NCBI GenBank assembly: GCA_030045175.1
Contig: JASIBM010000493.1
Coordinates: forward strand, 1-13,426
Source: Streptosporangiaceae bacterium
GTDB taxonomy: Bacteria; Actinomycetota; Actinomycetes; Streptosporangiales; Streptosporangiaceae
Direction: 5' to 3'
Length of the DNA stretch: 13,426 bases
Shown: positions 6,943-13,106 of the stretch, piece by piece
Layout of the letters: every line of letters starts with the position of its first letter
Numbering within the stretch: the stretch's first letter is position 1
The notes under the pieces: model-generated
What the model was told of the DNA's origin: nothing
The model's database searches: none
Seen by the model: only the letters and a program-made list of their open reading frames with translations
Translations under genes and position numbers: made by a program

Positions 6943-7890
6943 ATGTTTGACCGGACCGCTGTCGTCGCGATCGGCGGCAACTCCCTGATCAAGGACGCCG
7001 CCCACCAGAGCACCCGCGATCAGTACCTGGCCGCGCAGCAAACCTGCCGCCACATCGTGGGCATGATGGCCGATGGCTGGCGGATCGTGATCACGCACGG
7101 CAACGGCCCGCAGGTCGGATTCGTCTTGCGCCGCTCCGAGCTGGCCGCCGGCGAGGTACCCGAGGAGCCACTCGACGTCTGCGGCGCCAACACCCAGGGA
7201 GCGATCGGCTACGCGCTGCAGCAGAACCTGCGCAACGAGCTCGGAATGCGGGGCATCGCTGCCGACGCGGTGACGCTGATCTGCCAGACCGAGGTCGCGG
7301 CCGACGACGCCGCGTTCCAGAACCCGAGCAAGCCGATCGGCGAGTTCATGACGGCCGAGCAGGCCGAGCGACGACGACGGGAGGGCTGGCACCTCATCGA
7401 GGACGCCAACCGCGGCTGGCGCCGGGTCGTGCCGTCGCCGCGGCCGCTGCGACTGGTCGAGCTGTCATCAGTACGCCGCCTGATCGACTGCGGCGCGGTG
7501 GTCATCGCCGCGGGCGGCGGGGGCATCCCCGTCGTCGCAGACGAGGCCGGTGCGCTGCGGGGTGTCGAGGCCGTCATCGACAAGGACCTGGCGTCGGCCA
7601 TGTTCGCCACCCAGATCGGCGCCGACCTCTTCGTCATCGCCACGGCCGTGCCGCAGGTCGCGCTCAACTTCGGCACGCCACGGCAACGCTGGGTCGACAA
7701 GCTCACGCTCGCCGAGGCCAAGCATTACCTGGCCGAGGGCTCGCACTTCGCCAACGGCAGCATGGCGCCGAAGATCCAGGCCGTCATCACCTACCTGGAG
7801 GGCGGCGGCAAGGAGGCGCTGATCACCGCGCCCACCGATCTCGAGCGCGCGGTGGCCGGGCAGACCGGGACCCGGGTCGTGCCAGCCTGA
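6943..7890 (+). CDS. arcC: Carbamate kinase
   Basis: Transfers phosphate between carbamoyl phosphate and ADP, giving ATP and carbamate (ammonia plus CO2); cytoplasmic dimer of the amino-acid-kinase fold. 315 residues, the normal length for ArcC. Motifs: AIGGNS (9-14), THGNGPQVG (51-59), PSKPIGEFM (128-136), GAVVIAAGGGGIPV (184-197), VIDKDLAS with K214, LFVIATAVPQVALNFGTP (229-246) and MAPKIQA with K277. ATG at 6943 with GAGG about 10 bases upstream. Neither arginine deiminase nor ornithine carbamoyltransferase is nearby, so the carbamoyl phosphate source is not visible. The adjacent NCS1 permease suggests a ureide or related route, which is inference. Divergent from the reductase operon and convergent with the permease. 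Confidence 0.95.
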   Translation: MFDRTAVVAIGGNSLIKDAAHQSTRDQYLAAQQTCRHIVGMMADGWRIVITHGNGPQVGFVLRRSELAAGEVPEEPLDVCGANTQGAIGYALQQNLRNELGMRGIAADAVTLICQTEVAADDAAFQNPSKPIGEFMTAEQAERRRREGWHLIEDANRGWRRVVPSPRPLRLVELSSVRRLIDCGAVVIAAGGGGIPVVADEAGALRGVEAVIDKDLASAMFATQIGADLFVIATAVPQVALNFGTPRQRWVDKLTLAEAKHYLAEGSHFANGSMAPKIQAVITYLEGGGKEALITAPTDLERAVAGQTGTRVVPA

Positions 7891-7892
7891 CC

Positions 7893-7942
7893 AGGCCCAG
7901 CCGCGCGGCGTGACTGCCCCGCCGCGCGGCGAGGCCGGGCCT
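7893..7942. terminator. Bidirectional terminator-like dyad between convergent genes
   Basis: Inner stem of 11 perfect base pairs: 7900-7910 (GCCGCGCGGCG) with 7920-7930, around a nine-base loop. An outer stem pairs AGGCCC (7893-7898) with GGGCCT (7937-7942) across an internal bulge. It sits between the kinase stop (7890) and the permease stop (7955), so it can terminate both transcripts. No U-tract, as is common in high-GC actinomycetes. Confidence 0.65.
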
Positions 7943-7954
7943 CAGCCCGCGCGC

Positions 7955-9481
7955 CTAGGCGTCGGCCACGCCAACCGATGGCGACGCCTCGCCCTCGGCC
8001 CTGACCCTCTTCGCGGCGAGCAGCCAGTACACCACGCCGCCGACGATCAGCCCGAGGAAGACGCTGAAGTCAGAGCCCGCCGACAGCACTATGTTGTGCG
8101 GCCCGAGCGTCACGCCGCCGTGCCTGCTGGCGAAGTAGCCCACGTATGCCAGCGACGTGGGCGAGCCATTGGCGTTCACGCTGTAGGCGTTCAGCCACAG
8201 CGCCGCGGCGACCATGCCGACGACCTGGGCGATGATCGCCGGCCAGTGGACACCGCCGCTGCGGTAGTACCGCCCGCGCTCGTTCAGCAGGCTGGCCGTG
8301 TCGTAGCGGTTCTTGCGCAGCCAGCAGTCGACCAGGTAGATCGCGCACCATGGACCCAGCCAGACGATGATGAACAGCAAGAACGCGGACAGCAGGCTGA
8401 AGAAGTCCCCTGAGAAGATCGCGTAGGCCGCGAACGCGCCGCATACCACCGTGTCGATCGCCACGCACGAGACGCGGTGCAGGCGCGGGATCAGGCTCTG
8501 CAGCGTGACGCCGGATGAGTACAGGTCGATCGTGTTGATCGCGAAAAGCTGGAAGATGGCGACGATCAGGAACGGCACGATGAACCAGGAGGGAAAGCCC
8601 GCGGTGAGGCCGGCCACGCTGGTCGCGCTCGGCACGCCGGTCCCGATGGCCGCGCCGAGCACCTCGAGCAGCATCGACGCGATGCCGCCGCCGAGCGCGA
8701 CAGCGAGGACGATCCGCTTCCTGTCGGTGTCGGGCGCCAGGTACCGCGAGTAATCGTTGGCGTTCTCCGTCCAGCCCAGGCCGCCGGCCGAGATCACCAG
8801 GGCCAGGACGATCAGCATCGATCCCCAGGAGGCGCCGTGCACGGGCACGTGCAGGTTGACCTTCGACGTGGTGAGGATCGCCATGATCACGAACAGGGCG
8901 ACGAACGGCAAGGTGAGCCAGCGCAGCACCTTGAGCACGGCCGTGTGGCCGAGCAGGGGCAGCACCGCCTGGATGAGGACGGCGACGATGATGAAGATGA
9001 TCTTGGCGGGCGTTCCTGAGACGAGGTGGAACCTGTCGCCGATGGCGATCACGGCGAGCACCACGAAGGCGATGCCCTCGATCTCGAACCCCACCTGGGT
9101 GACCCAGTTGAAGAACGAGGGCAGCCGGTTGCCGTTCGGCCCGAACGGGGCACGGCTGATGGCGAAGGCCGTCGTGCCCGCGCGCGGCCCTTGCACGCTG
9201 GCAAGCCCGGTCAGCAGGTAGAACAGGTTGCCAATGATGATCATCAGCACGGCCTGCGCGAACGACAGCCCGAACACGATTACCGCGAGCGCGCCATAGG
9301 TCACGAACTCGACATTCCACACGCCGCCGGCCCACATCCAGAACAGGTTGGCCGGCTTTCCCCAGCGCTGGTTGAGCGGCACGTACTCGATACCGCGCTG
9401 CTCGACCTGGGTCAGTGGTGGGGGCTCATGCTCGCTGATCACGGCCGCCCCGCTGGACGACCCGCTAGCTTGATCCGTCAT
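7955..9481 (-). CDS. NCS1-family permease (cytosine/purine/uracil/allantoin type)
   Basis: Proton- or sodium-coupled nucleobase/ureide importer of the NCS1 family (Transp_cyt_pur), 508 residues with about 12 membrane segments. I chose ATG 9481-9479 (MTDQASG...). An in-frame upstream TTG (9523) adds a basic, unlikely segment. The N-terminus has the family block GIEYVPLNQRWGKPANLFWMWAGGVWNVEFVTYGAL. Helix 6 carries WTENANDYSRYLAPDTDRKRI, the conserved W-x5-DYSRY stretch. The loop DCWLRKNRYD and LLNERGRYYRSGGVHWPAI near residue 420 match the usual cytoplasmic connection after helix 10. The ligand may be cytosine, uracil, hydantoin, allantoin or thiamine; family members cannot be told apart by eye. 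Convergent with carbamate kinase, so a shared nitrogen-salvage role is plausible but unproven. Confidence 0.9.
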   Translation of the reverse strand: MTDQASGSSSGAAVISEHEPPPLTQVEQRGIEYVPLNQRWGKPANLFWMWAGGVWNVEFVTYGALAVIVFGLSFAQAVLMIIIGNLFYLLTGLASVQGPRAGTTAFAISRAPFGPNGNRLPSFFNWVTQVGFEIEGIAFVVLAVIAIGDRFHLVSGTPAKIIFIIVAVLIQAVLPLLGHTAVLKVLRWLTLPFVALFVIMAILTTSKVNLHVPVHGASWGSMLIVLALVISAGGLGWTENANDYSRYLAPDTDRKRIVLAVALGGGIASMLLEVLGAAIGTGVPSATSVAGLTAGFPSWFIVPFLIVAIFQLFAINTIDLYSSGVTLQSLIPRLHRVSCVAIDTVVCGAFAAYAIFSGDFFSLLSAFLLFIIVWLGPWCAIYLVDCWLRKNRYDTASLLNERGRYYRSGGVHWPAIIAQVVGMVAAALWLNAYSVNANGSPTSLAYVGYFASRHGGVTLGPHNIVLSAGSDFSVFLGLIVGGVVYWLLAAKRVRAEGEASPSVGVADA

Positions 9482-9801
9482 GGTCTTCACCGCCGTTCTC
9501 GCTGGACGTCCGTGCCTGAGCAAGGGCGATTCCTGCCCACGTGGCCGACATTAAACTGCCAAAACCCCCGGCACCCGCGAGCCACGCCGGCCAGGCCCGC
9601 CGCGCCGGAATTCACCCGGCCGTTACCAGGACTGCACGCGCTAGACGACGGAGCCCGGCGCATGGGACCGCGGCCCCGCCAGAGCGCGTGCCACCAGGCC
9701 GCGGACCAGGTGATCACGATATCGGCGGTTGCCGTTGATGTCACCAGGCGGTTCATGCCCGCCGTCGCGCAGGCGGCCGCGTCCCTCCGAGCCAAGCCCG
9801 G
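9482..9801. other. 320-bp region without a convincing gene, upstream of the permease
   Basis: Lies between the pyrophosphohydrolase stop (9802) and the permease start (9481). Open frames exist on both strands (for example minus 9756-9487, 89 codons) but give no recognisable protein and lack good ribosome-binding sites. The permease promoter should be here: TTTAAT on the minus strand at 9555-9550 is the best -10 candidate, about 70 bases before the ATG. An 8-bp palindrome CCACGTGG (9537-9544) lies just downstream of it. No strong -35 was seen. Confidence 0.4.
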
Positions 9802-10131
9802 TCAGCCGCCGCCCGCACCTGGCACCGGGTACTTCACCGCGTTCTTGATCATCTTCGCCCTCAGCGCCGCCTCCAGGTCGATGCCGAGCACGTCGGCCAG
9901 CCGAAGCAGGTACGCGAACACATCAGCGACCTCCGCCCGGACCGCGTCCGCCTGGCCTTCGTCTGACATGATCATCGCCGACTGCTCTGGCGCCAGCCAC
10001 TGGAAGATCTCGGTGAGCTCGCCGACCTCGCCCGCCAGGGCCATGACCAGATTCTTCGGGTTATGGAACTGCTCCCAGTCACGCTCGGCCGCGAAGTCGC
10101 TGAGCGCGCGCTGCAGGCTTGCGATCGTCAT
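9802..10131 (-). CDS. MazG/DCTPP1-like nucleotide pyrophosphohydrolase
   Basis: Small all-alpha NTP pyrophosphatase of the MazG superfamily (dCTPase/RS21-C6 type), predicted to hydrolyse non-canonical or excess (d)NTPs to NMP plus PPi with Mg2+. 109 residues from the ATG at 10131-10129. The fingerprint is clear: RDWEQFHNPKNLVMALAGEVGELTEIFQWL, then EVADVFAYLLRLADVLGIDLEAALRAKMIKNAVKYP, giving the metal-binding E-x2-E ... E-x2-D pattern. The longer frame from 10221 adds an unrelated basic stretch containing a tandem duplication. TATACG ends six bases before the ATG and there is no Shine-Dalgarno, so a leaderless transcript is likely. Monocistronic by layout: divergent from the DUF4190 gene. 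Confidence 0.92.
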   Translation of the reverse strand: MTIASLQRALSDFAAERDWEQFHNPKNLVMALAGEVGELTEIFQWLAPEQSAMIMSDEGQADAVRAEVADVFAYLLRLADVLGIDLEAALRAKMIKNAVKYPVPGAGGG

Positions 10132-10137
10132 CGACCA

Positions 10138-10143
10138 CGTATA
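10138..10143 (-). promoter_or_regulatory. Candidate -10 element of the pyrophosphohydrolase gene
   Basis: On the minus strand TATACG is followed by six bases and then the ATG, the spacing expected for a leaderless actinomycete message. No recognisable -35 upstream, so this rests on the hexamer and its position only. Confidence 0.4.
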
Positions 10144-10190
10144 GCAGGCAGCTTCTCGTGCCCGCACGCCCAGCCGAGCGTTCTCCCCGC

Positions 10191-10226
10191 GCCACGGCAG
10201 CACTGATAGCCACGGCAGCACTGATA
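10191..10226. repeat. Perfect 18-bp tandem duplication
   Basis: GCCACGGCAGCACTGATA occurs twice head to tail (10191-10208 and 10209-10226) with no mismatch. It lies in the 220-bp divergent region between the pyrophosphohydrolase and DUF4190 genes, 60-95 bases upstream of the former. The absence of any mismatch suggests a recent replication-slippage event, or that both copies are maintained as binding sites. Confidence 0.85.
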
Positions 10227-10286
10227 TCCGCGCGCCGGCCGCGCCTACCCCGTTGGCGACCGGTGGCTAATGCGGCAGCGCCCCAC

Positions 10287-10333
10287 TACACTCGCTACCG
10301 GATTCGGGCAGAGCCTTCCGCGACGCGGAAGGC
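10287..10333 (+). promoter_or_regulatory. Candidate promoter and leader hairpin of the DUF4190 gene
   Basis: TACACT (10287-10292) fits the actinomycete -10 consensus TANNNT; the -35 region is weak. The leader then contains a perfect hairpin, GCCTTCCGC (10313-10321) with GCGGAAGGC (10325-10333) around GAC. It ends one base before the purine-rich ribosome-binding site AAGGGGTGGGGG (10335-10346). The hairpin could shield the message 5' end or influence ribosome access. Confidence 0.45.
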
Positions 10334-10351
10334 CAAGGGGTGGGGGTTTTA

Positions 10352-10828
10352 ATGAGTACCTGGCCAGAGGGCGGCAATGGCGGCGCTTACCAGCCGCAAG
10401 GCTGGATTCAGCCGGGCGCGGCGCAGGATCAGGTGCGGCTTCCGCCGCCCCCGCCGCCGACCGCGCAGCTACCCGACATCGTGCAGTCCCCTCCGGGCTG
10501 GGCGCAGCCGCCACCTGCGCTGGCTCAGCAACCTGCCTGGATACAGCCTGGTTACCAAGGCGCGATCGCTATCGCACAGCCGACCAACGGCATGGCGATC
10601 GCCAGCCTCATCCTCGGCATCACCAGCATCGTGTTCTGCTGGTGGGGACTGTTCAGCCTGGCGCAAGTCGTATTGGCCATCGTGTTCGGCGCCATGGCAC
10701 TCGGCCGCTCCAACCCCAGCGGGGTTGGCAGAGGGCCGGCGATAGCCGGGATAATCTGCGGCTGCGTCGGCCTGATGTCCTACTTCATCTTCGGGATCTT
10801 TACGCTGGGCCTGGGCCTGCTGATCTAA
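10352..10828 (+). CDS. DUF4190 domain membrane protein
   Basis: Small membrane protein of unknown function, 158 residues. ATG at 10352 follows a strong AAGGGGTGGGGG ribosome-binding site. Residues 1-78 are Pro/Gln/Gly-rich and likely disordered and cytoplasmic (RLPPPPPPTAQLPD, GWAQPPPALAQQP). Two hydrophobic segments follow: NGMAIASLILGITSIVFCWWGLFSLAQVVLAIVFGAMALG (about 80-118) and a second after the charged/polar loop RSNPSGVGRG, AIAGIICGCVGLMSYFIFGIFTLGLGLLI (about 128-158). The pattern NGxAIASLxLGI...RGxAIAGxxxG is the DUF4190 signature seen in many actinobacterial proteins with proline-rich N-termini. The HIT gene starts 12 bp after the stop, so the two are probably co-transcribed. No enzymatic role is assigned to the family. 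Confidence 0.88.
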   Translation: MSTWPEGGNGGAYQPQGWIQPGAAQDQVRLPPPPPPTAQLPDIVQSPPGWAQPPPALAQQPAWIQPGYQGAIAIAQPTNGMAIASLILGITSIVFCWWGLFSLAQVVLAIVFGAMALGRSNPSGVGRGPAIAGIICGCVGLMSYFIFGIFTLGLGLLI

Positions 10829-10840
10829 GACGCTGAAGCG

Positions 10841-11281
10841 GTGACCGCACCAAAGAGCACCGAGGTCAAGTGCGCCTTCTGCGCGATTATTCGCGGCGAC
10901 GCCGCTGCGGTGGTCATCGCGGAGAACGAGCGCCTGATCGCGTTCCTTGACCACAAGCCGGTGTTCCGTGGTCACGCGCTGCTCGTGCCCAAGCTCCACG
11001 TGCGGCTCCTGAGCGACCTGCCCGCGGACCGGGTCGGAGAGTTCTTCCAGATGGCCCAGCGCCTCGAACGCGCGATTGAAGACGGCCTGCGGGCCGACGG
11101 CTCCATGGTGCTGATCAACAACGTCGTGAGCCAGTCCGTGCCGCACCTGCACCTGCACGTGATACCGCGGCGGTTCAAGGATGGCCTGAGGTTCTGGCTG
11201 GGGCCGCGTCACCCGTACGACGCCGAGCACCCCGCCCAGGAGTACGCGGACAAGATCCGCGAGGCGCTGGCATCCCAGTAG
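10841..11281 (+). CDS. HIT family protein (histidine triad nucleotide hydrolase/transferase)
   Basis: Cytoplasmic purine-nucleotide-binding protein, 146 residues, GTG start at 10841 after GAAGCG. The histidine triad is H102-L-H104-L-H106-V in SVPHLHLHVIPR. An N-terminal C11-A-F-C14 pair and the segment FRGHALLVPKLHV match the zinc-containing HIT subgroup. The nucleotide-binding asparagine region is VLINNVVSQSVPH. Such proteins hydrolyse adenosine phosphoramidates or dinucleoside polyphosphates; the exact substrate cannot be told. It lies 12 bp after the DUF4190 gene. Its stop (11279-11281) is five bases from the likely original stop of the convergent GAF-type reductase gene, but that gene now reads antisense through this one (see findings). 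Confidence 0.92.
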   Translation: MTAPKSTEVKCAFCAIIRGDAAAVVIAENERLIAFLDHKPVFRGHALLVPKLHVRLLSDLPADRVGEFFQMAQRLERAIEDGLRADGSMVLINNVVSQSVPHLHLHVIPRRFKDGLRFWLGPRHPYDAEHPAQEYADKIREALASQ

Positions 11282-11286
11282 CGCCG

Positions 11287-11755
11287 CTAAGCCGAAGTGC
11301 CGTTGCATGATGTCGGTGAGAAACCGCTCATCGACCTCGTCGAAGCTCCCCGGCTCGGCGCTGTCGACATCGAACACGGCGATCAGGCTCCCCGTCTTGT
11401 CGTGTACGGGCACGCAGATCTCGGAGCGGGAGTTGCTGTCGCAGGCGATGTGGCCAGGAAACTTATCCACGTCGGGAACGACCTGGACCTCGCCGGTTCG
11501 CGCGGCCGCGCCGCACACGCCGCGATCGAAGGAGATGTGCAGGCAGCCGAGCGTGCCTTGGTAGGGGCCCACGACCAGGGCCCCCTCGTGCGCGAGGTAG
11601 AAGCCCACCCAGAAGTAGTAGGGCAGCGCCTCGCGCAGCACGCAGTTGATCGTCGCCATCTTGAGTACGACGTGACTTTCCCCGGCGAGCAACGAGTCAA
11701 TCTGGCTGGCCGCGTCCTCGTACGCGGCTATCTTCTGTGAGCTAGGAAGACCCAT
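11287..11755 (-). CDS. msrC: Free methionine-(R)-sulfoxide reductase-like GAF protein, stop codon apparently lost by frameshift
   Basis: A GAF-domain enzyme that would reduce free methionine-R-sulfoxide. ATG at 11755 (MGLPSSQKIAAYEDAASQID). The family motif block is complete: VVGPYQGTLGC71LHISFDRGVC81GAAA, then FPGHIAC105DSNSRSEICVPV. The three cysteines are spaced 10 and 24 apart, exactly as C84/C94/C118 of E. coli fRMsr. The domain ends naturally at FLTDIMQRHFG (residue 155), but the frame reads TTC-GGC-TTA-G and stays open to 10469, antisense through the HIT gene and most of the DUF4190 gene (429 residues in all). A TAG sits one base out of frame at 11289-11287. An extra T, or a sequencing error, would explain this. 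GATACT eight bases upstream of the ATG and no Shine-Dalgarno suggest a leaderless start. End coordinate given here is the inferred original stop. Confidence 0.8.
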
Positions 11756-11782
11756 GGTGAACAAGTATCGATCGGCTGCCCT

Positions 11783-11856
11783 AGCCCCGGGGGGCGACCC
11801 CCCGTAACCCCCGCCGCGCCAGCCCGGGGCGAACCCCCCGTAACCCCCGCCACGCC
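11783..11856. repeat. Two-copy G/C-rich tandem repeat left of azlCD
   Basis: Two near-identical units, 11783-11820 and 11821-11856, each containing CGGGG-GCGA-CCCCCCGTAACCCCCGCC-type sequence. Each can fold on itself through its G-run and C-run. Read on the minus strand, the units match the repeat at 13107-13210. The 111-bp gap between the msrC-like start and the azlD stop holds little else. Likely acts as a terminator or repetitive extragenic element. Confidence 0.75.
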
Positions 11857-11866
11857 AAGCACCTCG

Positions 11867-12175
11867 TCACGGCACGCCGGCCAGCCGCAGCAGCGCCGTG
11901 GTCGCCGCAGCGGCGATGATCACTACCGGGAACGGCACCCGCCGGATCGCCAGGATCCCGCCGACAAGGACCCCGGCGGGCCTCGCCCACCCGGCGAAGC
12001 CGTGACCTTGGGTGAGCGCGTCGGTCGCCACCAGCGCGGTCAGCAGCACGGCAGCGGCGGCGGACAGCAGCCGCCGCAGGCGCTCGGGCAGCCGCAGCCG
12101 GCGCCGAAGCAGCGGCCCCGCGACCCGGAACGCATAGGTCCCCGCTGCCAGGGCGATGATGGCGAGCAGCGACAT
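11867..12175 (-). CDS. azlD: AzlD-family branched-chain amino acid exporter small subunit
   Basis: Small membrane protein of the AzlD family, 102 residues, about four hydrophobic segments: SLLAIIALAAGTYAFRVAGPLL, AAAAVLLTALVATDAL, ARPAGVLVGGILAI and FPVVIIAAAATTALLRLAG. The conserved N-terminal TYAFRVAGPLL-RRRL-LPERLRR, with a run of arginines after the first helix, is characteristic. ATG at 12175 overlaps the azlC stop as ATGA, so the two are translationally coupled. AzlD works with AzlC in efflux of branched-chain amino acids and related compounds. Downstream lies the G/C-rich repeat. Opposite in direction of transport to the Liv importer at the other end of the window. Confidence 0.92.
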   Translation of the reverse strand: MSLLAIIALAAGTYAFRVAGPLLRRRLRLPERLRRLLSAAAAVLLTALVATDALTQGHGFAGWARPAGVLVGGILAIRRVPFPVVIIAAAATTALLRLAGVP

Positions 12176-12987
12176 CAGGCGGTGTCCGGCAGGCCGCCAG
12201 CGCCTACCGCGCCACTGGCATCCACGGCGTCGCTAGCAGCCACAGCGCCGCCGTCCCGACCGGGACTTGACGAGCGACCACCTGGGCGGCCAGGTCCGCC
12301 CCGGCCGTCTGCGCCGGGCCGGGCCACGACCACGCCCAGGCCTACCAGCGCGAGCAGCACGGGCACGCCCGCGGGCAGGAACGGGGTCGCGCCCACCGCC
12401 ACGACCGCCCCGGCCAGCGCCGCGGTCCTGATCACCGGGTCCGCGAGTGACGGCAGTACCAGCGCGAGCAGCACGGTGGGCAGCGCCGCGTCCAGCCCGA
12501 ACGCGCTGGTGTCGCGCATCACGGTGCCGAGCAGGGCGCCGATGGCAACGCCCGCGTTCCAGCTTGCGAACAGGGCGATCCCGCACATCCAGAACGCCAC
12601 CTTGCGCCCGAGTCGCCCGCTCTGGCGCAGCGCGAACGCGAGGGACTCATCGACGATCAGGTGCGCCCCGATCAGCCGGCTCCACCACGAGCCGTCGACC
12701 TCGTCGGCGACGGCGAAGCCGTATGGCAGCAGGCGCGCGTTGAGGACCAGCCCGGTCAGCACCGCCGCCACCGCGCCGCCGCCGGCCAGCACTACTCCCG
12801 CCGCGGCGAACTGGGCACCACCCGCGAACACGAGCACGGACATCGCGATCGGCACCCACGGCGCCAGCCCGCCCGACACGGTCAGCGCGCCGAAAGACGC
12901 GCCGACGATCGCGTCGGCCAGGCAGACCAGCGCGATGTCGCGCGTGGTCCCGCGGTCGACCGTTCGCCAAAACGAACGCATGTTCAT
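12175..12987 (-). CDS. azlC: AzlC-family branched-chain amino acid exporter large subunit
   Basis: Membrane protein of the AzlC family, up to 270 residues. Family hallmarks: DAIVGASFGALTVSGGLAPWVPIAMSVLVFAGGAQFAAAG near the N-terminus, LTGLVLNARLLPYGFAVAD (the conserved NxRxxPYG), HLIVDESLAFAL, and WNAGVAIGALLG. Residues after about 225 form a Gly/Ala/Ser/Pro-rich tail (GADGRGGPGRPGGRSSSPGRDGG...) that is not part of the family core. Two close ATGs, 12987 and 12981, are possible. The hexamer CATAAT (12991-12986) overlaps the first, so if it is the -10 element, translation must begin at 12981 on a nearly leaderless message. The gene is divergent from an XRE regulator and coupled to azlD. Confidence 0.93.
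   Translation of the reverse strand: MNMRSFWRTVDRGTTRDIALVCLADAIVGASFGALTVSGGLAPWVPIAMSVLVFAGGAQFAAAGVVLAGGGAVAAVLTGLVLNARLLPYGFAVADEVDGSWWSRLIGAHLIVDESLAFALRQSGRLGRKVAFWMCGIALFASWNAGVAIGALLGTVMRDTSAFGLDAALPTVLLALVLPSLADPVIRTAALAGAVVAVGATPFLPAGVPVLLALVGLGVVVARPGADGRGGPGRPGGRSSSPGRDGGAVAASDAVDASGAVGAGGLPDTA
12961..12978. promoter_or_regulatory. Dyad CGTTCG-N6-CGAACG at the azlC start, candidate operator copy 1
   Basis: Perfect 6-bp arms CGTTCG (12961-12966) and CGAACG (12973-12978) around CCAAAA. It lies within the first codons of azlC just downstream of the presumed promoter. The core GTTCG-N6-CGAAC is repeated exactly, with the same spacer length, 48 bp upstream, which argues for a real regulator site rather than chance. 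Confidence 0.55.
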
Positions 12988-13018
12988 TATGCTTAACCAA
13001 GCCCGTGCAGTTCGTCAA
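12986..13018 (-). promoter_or_regulatory. azlC: Candidate azlC promoter
   Basis: On the minus strand TTGACG (13018-13013) is a good -35. A -10 at CATAAT (12991-12986) matches five of six consensus bases but is 21 bp away, longer than the usual 16-19. TAAGCA (12995-12990) has a 17-bp spacer but a poor hexamer. The -35 is embedded in the upstream dyad, so a protein bound there would block RNA polymerase. Confidence 0.45.
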
Positions 13019-13025
13019 GTCGAAC
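13010..13025. promoter_or_regulatory. Dyad GTTCG-N6-CGAAC over the azlC -35, candidate operator copy 2
   Basis: GTTCG (13010-13014) and CGAAC (13021-13025) around TCAAGT. Same arms and spacer length as the copy at 12962-12977, centre to centre 48 bp. A further CGAACG half-site is at 13042-13047. The divergent XRE-family regulator gene is the obvious candidate to bind here; that link is inferred. Confidence 0.55.
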
Positions 13026-13080
13026 GAAACGACGCTTGGAGCGAACGCGTGACGAGCACCGCGAGCCAAGGGGCGCGGCA

Positions 13081-13098
13081 CCACGCTAGATTGCGTGG
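13081..13098 (+). promoter_or_regulatory. Dyad CCACGC-TAGATT-GCGTGG with a -10-like centre
   Basis: Perfect 6-bp arms (13081-13086 and 13093-13098) frame TAGATT, which fits TANNNT and could be the -10 of the XRE regulator gene. If so, the leader would be about 180 bases long and contain the G/C-rich repeat. No -35 is evident. Could be an autoregulatory site; tentative. Confidence 0.3.
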
Positions 13099-13106
13099 GT
13101 GCTGGA

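Noticed and set aside
6943..9481. Arginine deiminase (arcABC) operon
   Set aside because: Only carbamate kinase is present. No deiminase or ornithine carbamoyltransferase, and the adjacent permease is NCS1, not an arginine/ornithine antiporter.
9487..9756. 89-codon minus-strand open frame between the permease and the pyrophosphohydrolase
   Set aside because: No recognisable motif, no good ribosome-binding site and odd composition. It overlaps the likely permease promoter.
10469..11280. The 3' part of the long minus-strand open frame continuing from the msrC-like domain
   Set aside because: It is exactly antisense to the HIT gene and most of the DUF4190 gene, both of which have strong family motifs. 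Antisense frames stay open easily in high-GC DNA. I treat it as readthrough after a lost stop, not as a real domain.
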